DNA of 64,000 nucleotides from Apiosordaria backusii (lineage: Eukaryota > Ascomycota > Sordariomycetes > Sordariales > Lasiosphaeriaceae). Made by a program: the position numbers and the translations under genes. The stretch lies in contig JAUKTV010000002.1 of NCBI GenBank assembly GCA_030549205.1, forward strand, positions 620,001-684,000, written 5' to 3'. The notes under the pieces are model-generated. The model did no database searches, was not told the DNA's origin, and saw nothing but the letters and a program-made list of their open reading frames with translations. This document shows, in pieces, positions 54,834 through 64,000 of this stretch; the stretch's first letter is position 1; every line of letters starts with the position of its first letter.

Positions 54834-55484
54834 ATGGTCCCCCTCCCCACACCCGACGCCATAGCCGGCACAACCATCGCGTTCTCCTTCATCCTCCTCG
54901 GCAACGCCATCACCCAGTCCTTCATGGGCGTTCCCGCTTTGCTAGTCGACTTCCCCCCGCACACCTCCCCCGACCACCCCCGCGCCGCCCGCCTCCTCGG
55001 CCGCCAGTGGCCCGTCTTCTGGCAGGTCGGCAACGTCTTCTTCCGCCCCATCTCCACACTGGGGATCATTGGCTACGGGTACACCGCGTTCTCTGCGTGG
55101 AGATACGCATCCGCCATGGCGGCGAATAACGGGTGGCATACTGCGCTGATTCCCGCGCATCATGGGCAGGTGGAGAGGGGGAACTGGAAGGTGTGGGGGG
55201 TGTGCGCGGTTTGTCACTTGGTTACGGTTGTGCACAGCGCGGTGAATATGCAGCCGTTGAATGCGAAGCTGGAGGGGCTGAGTGGGATTGAGGATAAAAA
55301 GAGTGATGCTGGGGGGAAGGTGGTGGGGAAGGGAGGGGTGGATGTTGGTTTGGCGGAGTGGTATGCGAGGAGGTGGATCAAGTTGAACTTGGTGAGGGCG
55401 CTGATGCCGCTTGTGGCGGGGAGCTTGGGGCTGTGGCAGATTTTGGGGGCTAAGGAGGCGGTTGTGAAGGGGGTGGTTGCTTAG
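54834..55484 (+). CDS. DUF1772 membrane protein (anthrone-oxygenase-like)
   Basis: A 216-residue single-exon protein. Four hydrophobic segments fit the DUF1772 fold: AIAGTTIAFSFILLGNAI near 8-25, VFWQVGNVFFRPISTLGIIG near 60-80, WGVCAVCHLVTVVHSAVNM near 121-140, and LNLVRALMPLVAGSLGLW near 186-204. The last matches the conserved WxxxNxxR segment in spirit. The family includes cofactor-free anthrone oxygenases of aromatic polyketide pathways and many members of unknown role. The codon third-position bias is very C-rich in the first third, then G-rich. Start has a good context (AACATGG). It is divergent to the P450. Confidence 0.8.
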   Translation: MVPLPTPDAIAGTTIAFSFILLGNAITQSFMGVPALLVDFPPHTSPDHPRAARLLGRQWPVFWQVGNVFFRPISTLGIIGYGYTAFSAWRYASAMAANNGWHTALIPAHHGQVERGNWKVWGVCAVCHLVTVVHSAVNMQPLNAKLEGLSGIEDKKSDAGGKVVGKGGVDVGLAEWYARRWIKLNLVRALMPLVAGSLGLWQILGAKEAVVKGVVA

Positions 55485-55951
55485 ATGGGAGGATCATAGG
55501 GAGAGGGAGAGATGATCACTGAGACAAAGATATTCGAGGACGTAATAAGGAGAGAGACATTCAATAAATTGCCACGTATTGTGAGGTTGAGATATCGAAA
55601 ACTACCTAAGTAAATTAAAAGTTGTTTAACTGAAAAATGACCCTTCAAAAAATCGGGTATTACAATTTGATAAAAAACCAGCGCGAGATCATGAGCTTCT
55701 AAATGTTGAACGAAACTGAAGAATGCAACGGTGAATGAAGCCGAAGAAGGGCTGAATGTCTCATGAAACGAAACAAAGACTCCGTGTAATTGAAGAGATA
55801 ATGAACCAAAAGAATAATTGACCGAAAATAAAAGAACAAATTACAAAGTAAAATCATTCATGTCGTAAACTCGCCAGACTCCGAAACAACAAGAACATCA
55901 CCAGTGTTGAATGAAGTGAAAACAGAAAAGTATTTGGCGTCAAGTAAAACC
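55485..55951. other. Convergent AT-leaning spacer
   Basis: 467 bp between two convergent genes, A-rich on the plus strand, no gene. Presumably both 3' untranslated regions. Confidence 0.5.
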
Positions 55952-56437
55952 TCAGGTGGACAAAGCCACATTCCTGAACAAGACCTCCTTGCCACTGCCC
56001 ACCATGTCGCTGCTGCGGACAGCATCCAGCGTCGGTGCGTGTCTCTTCTTCATCTCCATGGCCTTGAAGCTATCGACGAACTCCTCAATGGCCACAACCT
56101 GCTGGCCGTCCCTCGACAAACGGACCATCATGACGCACTCGTTGATCCACTCAGCTCCGTTCTTGAGGGTTCCCTCCATCCGGGCGTTGATGACAACCAT
56201 GTTTTGCTTGTCGTCCTCAAACATGGTGAGAGGGACCATGTGGAAGGACTCAAAGATGGAAAAGATCTCGCCGGCGTGGTGGGCGAATTCATCTCTGTTT
56301 CGAAGGGGCATGTCTAGGCTTGCGGGGAGGACATGGTGGGTGAAGTCCTTGGAGAGGCGCTCAGTCATTTTGTCGACGGAGAGGGAGGAGTAGCCGTCGA
56401 GGAAGGTCTGGATGGTGCGGAGGCGGGTAGAAGACAT
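55952..56437 (-). CDS. SnoaL-like (NTF2-fold) protein
   Basis: A 161-residue intronless protein starting MSSTRLRTIQTFLDGYSSLS. The layout is that of NTF2-fold SnoaL-like proteins: N-terminal helix TIQTFLDGYSS, a middle MTERLSKDFTHHVLPASLDM with histidines, HHAGEIFSIFESFHMVPLTM, strands QNMVVINARMEGTL, ECVMMVRLSRDGQQVVAIEE and FVDSFKAMEM. Fungal members near secondary-metabolite genes act as small cyclases, isomerases or hydroxylases, but most are uncharacterised. No signal peptide. It shares an 842-bp divergent promoter region with the NmrA-like gene. Confidence 0.75.
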   Translation of the reverse strand: MSSTRLRTIQTFLDGYSSLSVDKMTERLSKDFTHHVLPASLDMPLRNRDEFAHHAGEIFSIFESFHMVPLTMFEDDKQNMVVINARMEGTLKNGAEWINECVMMVRLSRDGQQVVAIEEFVDSFKAMEMKKRHAPTLDAVRSSDMVGSGKEVLFRNVALST

Positions 56438-57279
56438 TTTGGCTTCTGTTTTCTTTTCTTTCGTTGTTGTTGATGGCTTTGCAGTATGGGAATGGTGTTG
56501 GAGATGTTGCTGCTGGAGATAACGCTGTGAAGATAGTGGTTTGGGAGTGATGTATATTAGTCGTCATTGAAAACTTAGACAATACCATTCTGTCATATTC
56601 TTTGTTTATATGCGCACGATACCTTTACCTGAGACGCGCTCTTTCTCGTTGTCACCGTGACAACCCATGTTCGCGAGACGATGCTATCACGAGTTCATTT
56701 CGTCATTAGCTGTGAACGCTGTTCCAAAATTGGATCGAGTCAGTTCGGACCTTTCGCAGCCATGGCTTGTGACGTCCCAGAATAAGGATGACAAATGCGA
56801 GCAACTGCAGGCAGAGAGTTGCTATCGTGGCAGGTCCGACTCCCGCAATAGGTGACAAAGCACCACCGGCTTAGAACAGGGACGAAAAAGATCGCTTAGC
56901 AACCAAGCGAACCATGATGGTTCAACACTGGACATTGACGCTACAGTATTTCAAGGCACTCAACCCAACTTTATTTCGCTCTCCCTCCTAGATACCTTAC
57001 TAAGGTACCATCTCTGTCTTCTCGTCTACCGATTCACTTTTTCCAGAGTGCTGCTTCCTACCCAACTTCTCCCGATAAGACGCGCCAGCCCCTCGAAGAG
57101 CTTACCTGTGACGTTTACACGCGTCATTCAGCTTTCGACCCAAATATCTGGAGTGCGGGGCCCGGGACCAACCTTGCCTACATACCCGCTGCACAACCTC
57201 GCCCCTCCACCCTGCCTTCAACTGCACTCTTTGATCTCCTGCACCTCCTACCGCTCGCATCCCAAGCAGAAACTCCACA
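56438..57279. promoter_or_regulatory. Bidirectional promoter region (SnoaL-like / NmrA-like)
   Basis: 842 bp between start codons pointing apart. Contains CT-rich runs just before the NmrA-like start and a GGTACC-bearing stretch (TACTAAGGTACC) near 56998-57009. No extra gene is supported. Confidence 0.45.
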
Positions 57280-58233
57280 ATGTCCAAAGCTCTCCTCATC
57301 ACCGGCGCGACCGGCAAGCAAGGCGGAGCCGTGATCGACGCCCTCATTGACCGCGCCTCCTCCGGCTTCCCCCCCTTTACCATCCTCGCCGTCACCCGCC
57401 ATCCAGATTCTGCCTCTGCCCAGCGCCTGGCCGCCCGCTCCTCCAACATCAAGCTTGTCAAAGGTGACCTTGACGATGTCCCCGCTTTGTTTGAGGAGGC
57501 CCTCAGGGTAAACGACAACAAGCCCATCTGGGGTGTGTACTCCGTTCAAGTCTCCATGGGCCCCGGCGTGACTCTCGAAGGTGAGGTCAAGCAAGGTACC
57601 GCTCTCATCGACGGCGCCATCGAGGCAGGAGTGAAGCACTTTGTCTACTCCAGCGTCGAGAGAGGAGGTGACGTAAAGTCATGGGACAACCCTACCCCTA
57701 TTCCCCATTTCCAGTCTAAGCACAAGATTGAGATCCATCTCCGTGATGCTACCCAGGCGGGGGAGCCAGGTGGTCCCATGGGGTGGACTATCCTTCGGCC
57801 AGTGGCGTTCATGGACAATCTCGCTCCTGGCTTCCCTACCAAGGTGTTCTTGGCTGCGTTGAGGAACTGGTTGGGTGATAACAGGAAGCCGTTGCAGTGG
57901 ATTGCAACGGCGGATATTGGTGTCTTTGCGGCGATGGCGTTTGAGGACCCTCAGAAGTGGAATAGGAAAGCGATTGGATTGGCGGGGGATGAGTTGACTG
58001 TTGAGCAGTTGGGTCAGGCGTTCACCAAGGCTACTGGACAGCCCGCGCCGATCACGTATTGGTTCTTAGGCAGTGCTTTGACGTATGCGGTCAAGGAGAT
58101 GGGGACTATGATTGCTTGGTTTGCTAGTGATGGGTATGCGGCTGATATTGAGGCGAGGAGGAGGGATTATCCGGGTTTGATGACGATGGAGCAGTGGCTG
58201 CAGACGAAGAGTGGATGGGCGCAGCGCAAGTGA
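57280..58233 (+). CDS. NmrA-like NAD(P)-binding protein
   Basis: A 317-residue single-exon protein. The N-terminal Rossmann motif ALLITGATGKQGG (GxxGxxG at residues 9-15) is the NmrA/HSCARG type that senses NADP(H) rather than the classical short-chain dehydrogenase. Further landmarks are VKGDLDD, WGVYSVQVS, HFVYSSVERGG, WTILRPVAFMDNL, ADIGVFAAMAFEDP and GDELTVEQLG. The catalytic YxxxK of SDRs is not evident. NmrA-like proteins act as redox-linked regulators or as reductases in some fungal pathways. Length is typical and there is no targeting signal. Confidence 0.88.
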   Translation: MSKALLITGATGKQGGAVIDALIDRASSGFPPFTILAVTRHPDSASAQRLAARSSNIKLVKGDLDDVPALFEEALRVNDNKPIWGVYSVQVSMGPGVTLEGEVKQGTALIDGAIEAGVKHFVYSSVERGGDVKSWDNPTPIPHFQSKHKIEIHLRDATQAGEPGGPMGWTILRPVAFMDNLAPGFPTKVFLAALRNWLGDNRKPLQWIATADIGVFAAMAFEDPQKWNRKAIGLAGDELTVEQLGQAFTKATGQPAPITYWFLGSALTYAVKEMGTMIAWFASDGYAADIEARRRDYPGLMTMEQWLQTKSGWAQRK

Positions 58234-60425
58234 TGTATTTACGAGCTTTCCTAAGAACTATCCGCACTCTTGAAATTGTTACCTTTATTGATCCATGGGT
58301 GTTCATGGCCATGCTGTAAAACTGGCATTATCATGGAGCTCATGTGTGGCATCGGAAAACATGTAGATGGATTGAATGTAGACTAACTTCTAACAAACCA
58401 AAAGATCTCCTCAAACAAGAGACCTATCTTGAGTCCCATTCTCAACAGCTCACTGCGATCAGACAACGCCTGCAGGAATCACGCGGCACTCCTGAGCTCA
58501 ACATTGACGTTCAAAACCACGACGAGGAAGACGGTGACAAAGGGAGACGAGGCGATCAGAGCCTTTTGGAGCTGAATGTCCGGTCCGGAAACTGGTTAGA
58601 AAGGCCAGGGCGCGGGCTTTATGCATGAATGGCGTTGATTATGACCCCTGAACCCCTGAGCGGAGCGAAACAGAAGACAGACCCTCTGCTCCCCATCCCT
58701 TCCGGTGGTGCGCCCTAGCTTAAATCACAACACACATGCTTTGTGATCAAATAACACCTCCATCTAGCTCAGCAGCGGGAAATCGGGATGAACATGTTTA
58801 TACGTAGACCGAAAAGAGTTCCGGTCCCGATAACCACAGAGTTGTCGTCAACACAGAAGCATACTTCCCCTCAGTAGTACTCACAGTGGAGTCAACACCA
58901 ACACTCCATAACCCTCAGTCTGCCTACCTATACCTACCGTACCCTAGCAGCCTGAGGTTGCTATTCCCGAAGGCTGGCAGACCAACTTCAAACCAAAACC
59001 CCACCAGCGCACCCACAAAACGCATCATCACACCCACTTCTCGCCAAAGCCGTTACAAGAGGCGTCAAGCCATCCGCTGCAACCGCCACCATCTCCCCAC
59101 CGGGGGAGCCTAGCAGCTCGGAATCAAGCCAGTTAGAAGTGCAGCTCCGATCTACCTTATAACCCCCATATCCTGGAGGGTGGGTGTGGATGGGCCGGAA
59201 TCTTTCTCAATGTACAACGATAAAGAAAAAAAAGTCCATGTGATGATGGTTGGGTTGCAGATTCCCCATCGCACTGAGAACCCAATCTGAACTTGTTCCG
59301 TGATACAAGATGGGATATTTCGGGACCGCAGCGGGAAGGACGGGGGGAAAAGCGACCAGGGAAATCCCCCGCTTTCTCATCGGATGCCCCCGAGTAGCGG
59401 TTGGAGTGCTTGCCGAGGCGAGGCTCTAAGCTTGGCAGGTAGCCTGTGGTTTAAGACAAATTTGCTGGGCGGCGTATCCGTAGATATTGGCTTCTGGAAG
59501 CTTATCTGGGTCTAGGTAGCCTCATTTGTTGAGAATAGGCAGATAGTGTACAGATGGAAAACTACCCGTCCTCGAAAGTATCACCGAGACGGACAACATG
59601 GCATTTTTTGTTCGGGTTAAACTTCCTCGATCTCAAACCCAGTTGAAGCCACTTCCCGAGGACAACCAAAAAGATGTCGACAGCTTCGTGAGGGTTGTCA
59701 CCAATCAAAAAGCCAAGCGTGGCACGAGGAGCGGTCTCGTATGCGGCATAGCGGCTGTGTATGGTGTCTGCAGTCACCCCTGCCGCCAAGACCAATATTG
59801 ACTTGCCCTGCAGTACCAGCTTGCTCACCAGAACGGTGCCCAAAGCTTTTTGGAACATCGAGGCCGGCTCCAGAACGCGAAATCGAAAGACGAAATGGCA
59901 TTTGCCTCTTGAAAGTTTTCTTCTTGAACGCCACCAGCATGCTTGAAAACATATGCAATGGTGAGGTCTAGATTCACGTTCACGCCCCTTGGTCGTGGGC
60001 GAGGAAGTCGGGGGAGGAGCTGAACCAAAGGTCCCCGTCGGGGGTGTCACATCGAAGAAAGTGCGGCTGAACAAATAGCGGCCAGAGAATTGCCCCATTG
60101 GGTGTCACGACCATGGGCCTGGAGTTTCCCCCCGGTGAAAAACCCTGGTCTGATTTCGAATCTGCCTTGCAACCGCTTCTGAACGCGCTTGGGCGTAGTG
60201 TAATGCAAGAGAGGAACTTGCTGGTTGGCATTCGGGCGGCTCTGCTTTAAAGTCATGGCCCCCGCCCAGAGCCTGCTGGCTGGTGCCCGCTCCCCCTTTG
60301 TGTGTTGATCGACCTTTTCCAACTTCCTGTTCCGTTAGGCCTCACGCTGCCAGTAGGCTAACCGTCGACACGACACAGCACACTGGGCATTGTCCAAAGG
60401 AGACCTACCCTTTGACCTTCGCAAC
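58234..60425. other. Long intergenic region
   Basis: 2.2 kb. Frames at 58344-58628, 58886-59113, 59300-59515 and 59562-60098 (minus) overlap opposing frames and lack family features. A single minus-strand stretch around 59850-59700 (KSILVLAAGVTADTIHSRYA) looks protein-like but cannot be assembled into a gene. The last ~120 bp is the leader of the MARVEL gene. Confidence 0.4.
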
Positions 60426-61560
60426 ATGTCCGAGGTCAAACCACCCGTCCAGTACGGGGCGGCGCCGGTCGCTGCGCCTACCGGAAATAAGGAGCACTAT
60501 GTCCAAGACACGCCCTCGTGGGTAGTGGCGGTCAGAGGTGTCCAGATTTTCTTCTCTCTGGTCATCCTGGGTATGGCTGGCGCTGTGATTCACGATGTGA
60601 TGATCGAGGAATTGGCTTATGCTATTGCTTGTGTAAGTCCTTTTGCCCCAGTGGATAACCGTAGTTGGATTGTGCTGACCCATCTCAGGTTGTTTTCACA
60701 TGGATCGTCATCGGCTATGTCCTCATCACCGAAAAGGTTTCGGGCGCTCGTGAAGCGTACAATATCTGGGCGGTGTTGTCGCTCGATCTTTTGATGGCCA
60801 TTCTGTGGCTCGCCTCATTGGGTGCTGTTGCTGCCAGGCGAGCAAGATTCGTCGTCCCAGTCAACGTCGGGGCATGCTACGACGACGGCTCCGCTGTCAA
60901 TAGCAAGACCTGTCAGGTGTATAAGCGGGGTATCCAAAAGCGTGCCGTCTTGACCCAGCTCGGCATGGGCTTGACAAGCGGTGCTGCAGGCTTGAGCGCG
61001 CTGATGTGGTGAGTATCTTCCTCCGATGCAGTATGGCGGGCTTTGTTAACCTCCCACGTAGGATCCTCTTTATCGTCACTCTTGTCTATCACGGCCACAC
61101 CTTCCGTCTTTGGCATCAGGCCAACAAGAAGCCCGCCGACGCCGAGCTGAACGCCCAGGGAGCCCCTATGCTCGCAACACAACAACAGCCCGCCCCCGCT
61201 CCAGGCCCGGTCTACAATGACCAGCAGCAGTACCAGCCGCAGACCCAGTTTGCTCAGCAATATCCCCCTCAACAACAGCCGCAGCAGCAGTATCCTCCCC
61301 ACCAGCAGCAGCAGCAGCAGCCACAACAGCAGCAGCAATACGCTGCCCAGCCAGCACAGCAATTCCAGCAGCAGCAGCAAGTCCCCTTTCAACCCAGCCC
61401 TGTAGGCACCCCAAGTCCAGCGCCACAGTTCCAGACCCAATACCAAACACCCCAGCCAACTGGCACCCCCCAGCCGTATGCCTACCCTCAGCAACAGCAA
61501 CAGCAACAGTATCCTCCAGCCGCTGAGGCTCCTGGTCATCCCTATTACCCGCCGCAGTAG
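60426..61560 (+). CDS. MARVEL-domain membrane protein with Gln/Pro-rich tail
   Basis: Exons 60426-60632, 60689-61008 and 61062-61560, about 341 residues; introns of 56 bp (GTAAGT...TCAG) and 53 bp (GTGAGT...GTAG). Four membrane segments form a MARVEL domain: VVAVRGVQIFFSLVILGMAG, CVVFTWIVIGYVLI, AVLSLDLLMAILWLASLGAV and GLSALMWILFIVTLVYHG, with the typical first-helix RxxQ and a C-x-V pair loop (GACYDD, SKTCQV). Residues from ~200 to the end are a cytosolic tail of Gln, Pro and Tyr encoded by mixed CAG/CAA codons. MARVEL proteins organise eisosome or cortical membrane domains and vesicle traffic. The start codon is 60426, not the upstream TTG-led frame. Confidence 0.85.
61200..61525 (+). repeat. 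CAG/CAA-rich coding repeat
   Basis: Interrupted poly-glutamine codons within the MARVEL gene; the longest pure Gln run is seven. CAA interruptions reduce slippage. Confidence 0.8.
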
Positions 61561-64000
61561 ACAGCTGGTGTGGAGGGGGCAGGTGTGGAAGACTTGAAGT
61601 AGGGCCAGGCAGGCTCTCATGTCTGAATGAGGTAGCTGGCAAGGAACATGGTACATATATAATGCGCGTACGTTTGGTAATTTGTGATGGGTGGTGGCGG
61701 CTTGTAATTATGGGCGTTTTGGGTAGAGATCAAATCTGAATGATACCTCGTTGCTTCATGCCTGATCAAGAAATTCCATGTCCCGTGTTGTCGTGATACA
61801 GTCCATGAAGGAGACAGCTGTAATGAGGTGTGTGATAATTGAGTCAAGACACCTGTGCTCCCCCCGTAAGACAGTTCCTGGAAGCCAATGTCTTTTTTTG
61901 GCGGATGGCAGAGCTGGAGCCGTGGTTCGGCCGTGAGTGAGGGAGAGCAAGGAACAGGGGTTGGTGGCCATATCGAGAGTTGCGGCTGCTGTTGACATGC
62001 AAGTCATTGCGGTTATTCGGCCAAGCTTCATTTTCGGAAGGCCGGTATTTCTGTTTGCTCAGCATGGTGTGCCACAGAGGTGCCAAGAGATGCCAAGTAT
62101 CAACACCAGTCAGAACTCACAGATCCAGGCTAAGAACAGTGAGCTCCTTGGTGCGGTTGACAGACGCTGTTGAGGAGATGACCATTGTGGATTGGTGTTG
62201 CAACTGTCGTGTTTGGAAAGCTGCGGTGCGAGGCATGTCCAACAGGGCTCGGCAGCCACCCTCCAAAAAGCCGAGATCAACAAGATTTGGTGGAACGTCG
62301 TAGCTGTTGCCCACTGCCGAGTAACCGTTTCTTGTGAGTGAGTCCGCCATGACAACGGTACGAGTTTCCATTCATGACTTTGGTAAGGTAGCCGAGTGTT
62401 GGAACTCGAATTCTGAACCAGGAAGTTGGCCATGGTCATCAATCCAGGGTTATCCAGGCGGGGAAATTGGACACTGAAGGCATCGAGGACGGGAGGCTGT
62501 TTCCGTGACAGAGGCTCGGTGTGCTGCACGTCGTTTTGACGTATGCTGGGAGACAGAACTGAAGTCATGGTGGAAGTTGGGACAGGCGGTGGGCCGACAA
62601 GACGAAGTTCTTCTGATAATATCTTGGAATCGATATGCGAGCTGATGAATCGCGATGCTGATGAGGTGATGGAACCGCAGCCCCTCATCCACTGCCGCAA
62701 TGCTTGTTTTCAGGTGCCCTTGGGTAGTGGAGAGCGGTGGGGACCTGATCACCGTTGCTGCTGCGGGGTGACCCGCTCTGCCGCTGTATGTAATCCACCC
62801 CTGCTGGACAACCCCTGTCTGACATTCATGATAGTGGGATACTTACCATCGGATGGCTTTTTCTTTCTCTCCAGCTGCCCTGTTCAGGTTCTCTGCCGCC
62901 GGAAGCCGTTGTAGTTTGGGCCCAACTGATGAGGTCATGGCTCACCTAGTAAAGCTCAAGCGGAGACATAAAGCTCCGGAACCCTGCTTTGTGTCGTCCT
63001 TCTGCTGCATGTCCCAGCAGGAAAACAGCAAACTATTCAGAGACATTCTAAAACCAGAGTCAGCCACTCTGTCCACGCAAACATTCCACGAGGAGGCTCA
63101 CGCGATAGGCAGCCAGTACCTTACCTGACACTACATGGCTACAAACTCGTTGCTCCACTAAGCGCTGTCCGGAGGACATCCGGGGCATGTGACGGGTTCC
63201 TGCCAGCCACTTTGACAAGCATTGAGGTGGACCCTGTTGATTATGCATGCAAGCACTGAAAGACCTTACAGAGGATGCAGAAGAACCTAAATACAAACGG
63301 CAGGAGAATATCTCCATTTCCGTGGGATGCCGCTGATAGGAACCTCACAACAAGGCAGCGTTCTTCCAGATCCCCATGGGTTCGCCTGACCCTCCCTGAA
63401 ACGGGGCGGGCATCCGATCCGGAGATTGGGCCGCTCTCCGGAGCAGGTCACGGTGCAGGTGCCTGACACCTATCAACAAAAAAGGTTCCACGGCAAGGAA
63501 CCAGCTTCCATGTCTCCACAGTCAATGAGTGTTTGACCAGACAAAGAGATGTATTTGTCGATTCACGCTGATAAAGGCTTTACCAAGTGCTGACCAAGTC
63601 ACTCGGCCCCAAGAATTCCAGCCAGGGCGCCGTTCATATATGTCTCTGACATCAGCGCCCTGCCACCTTTGACAAGTGCCCAGCGGTGCGAGAAGACCGG
63701 AACGCGTCCCAACCTCGTATCTCTCTCTCATCCTTGGCCACTCTTCAGATGCCACACAGCAAAGACACAGACTGAACCCCGGCCGGGATCCAGTGCCGGG
63801 AACACCTGCACCCATGTGCGCTGCAGATTGTGTGTATGCGGGTACCAGAATGACCCGCCTCGCAGCTTTGATCGCAGGGCGACACAGACACAGGACAAGG
63901 TCTGGTACTTCAACTGGGAGCCCCGGGGGTATGGGATGACGCCGAGCATGGCACAATATATCGAGAGTTCCATTCCATTTGGGACATATTTCTTTATCCT
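61561..64000. other. Intergenic region to the window end
   Basis: 2.4 kb with no gene I can support. The longest frame (62110-62700, minus, 196 codons) overlaps a plus-strand frame at 62543-62914 and has no recognised motif. It could be part of a leader or an unassigned gene. From ~63.5 kb several opposed short frames occur. Confidence 0.4.

Noticed and set aside
59562..60098. 178-codon minus-strand frame as a gene
   Set aside because: It overlaps several equally long frames on both strands, has no recognised domain and no convincing splice partner.
60913..61656. 247-codon Leu-rich minus-strand frame
   Set aside because: It is antisense to the Gln codons of the MARVEL gene; the leucine runs come from CTG/TTG complements.
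62110..62700. 196-codon minus-strand frame
   Set aside because: No motif, and a competing plus-strand frame overlaps; left as unassigned.

Overview
The window is nuclear DNA of a filamentous ascomycete, most likely a Sordariomycete. The evidence is short (42-120 bp) GT-AG introns, the fungal gene families present, and a two-compartment base composition. GC-balanced genes alternate with extremely AT-rich blocks whose coding remnants carry TAA/TAG exactly where CAA, CAG or TGG codons belong. That is the footprint of repeat-induced point mutation (RIP). I did no measurement or search; family calls come from reading translations.

Layout. 0-9 kb: a mosaic of repeat debris (LINE fragment, DUF7924 pseudogene, a captured piece of the PEP carboxykinase gene, a repeated unknown gene) plus two intact accessory genes at 5.4-7.7 kb, one a kinase-like protein. 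9.1-19.95 kb: one AT-rich block with CAGAGTTTGGA terminal inverted repeats, a RIP-destroyed hAT transposase in its centre, three other dead coding remnants, and symmetric internal repeats. 20-27 kb: broken repeats, a dead Tc1/mariner transposase and a dead NACHT-type STAND (NLR) gene ended by an LTR. 27.3-34.0 kb: a fructan-use neighbourhood with a Zn2Cys6 regulator fragment, a GH32 fragment, an intact sugar porter and an intact secreted GH32 enzyme. 34.3-41.3 kb: a Tc1-like element split by a complete 6,014-bp Ty1/copia element with 153-bp LTRs and a recognisable target duplication. 41.5-47.6 kb: a multi-pass membrane protein gene, a STAND N-terminal fragment and repeat debris including an LTR with primer-binding site. 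47.6-64 kb: ordinary genic DNA with a small secreted protein, an FAD monooxygenase, a P450, a DUF1772 (anthrone-oxygenase-like) membrane protein, a SnoaL-like protein, an NmrA-like protein and a MARVEL protein with a glutamine-rich tail.

How the genes may work together. The sugar porter and the GH32 enzyme are divergent and fit extracellular fructan or sucrose breakdown followed by hexose uptake. The dead GH32 and truncated Zn2Cys6 gene beside them suggest the locus was once larger. The FAD monooxygenase, P450, DUF1772, SnoaL-like and NmrA-like genes lie within 10 kb and resemble a tailoring set for an aromatic compound, but no backbone synthase is present, so the link is inference.

The most unusual object is the 10.8-kb hAT-ended block. 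It is far larger than its transposase needs and contains extra dead genes, palindromic TAGTACTA arrays at both ends and inside a transposase intron, and an inverted pair of ~134-bp tandem arrays around the transposase.
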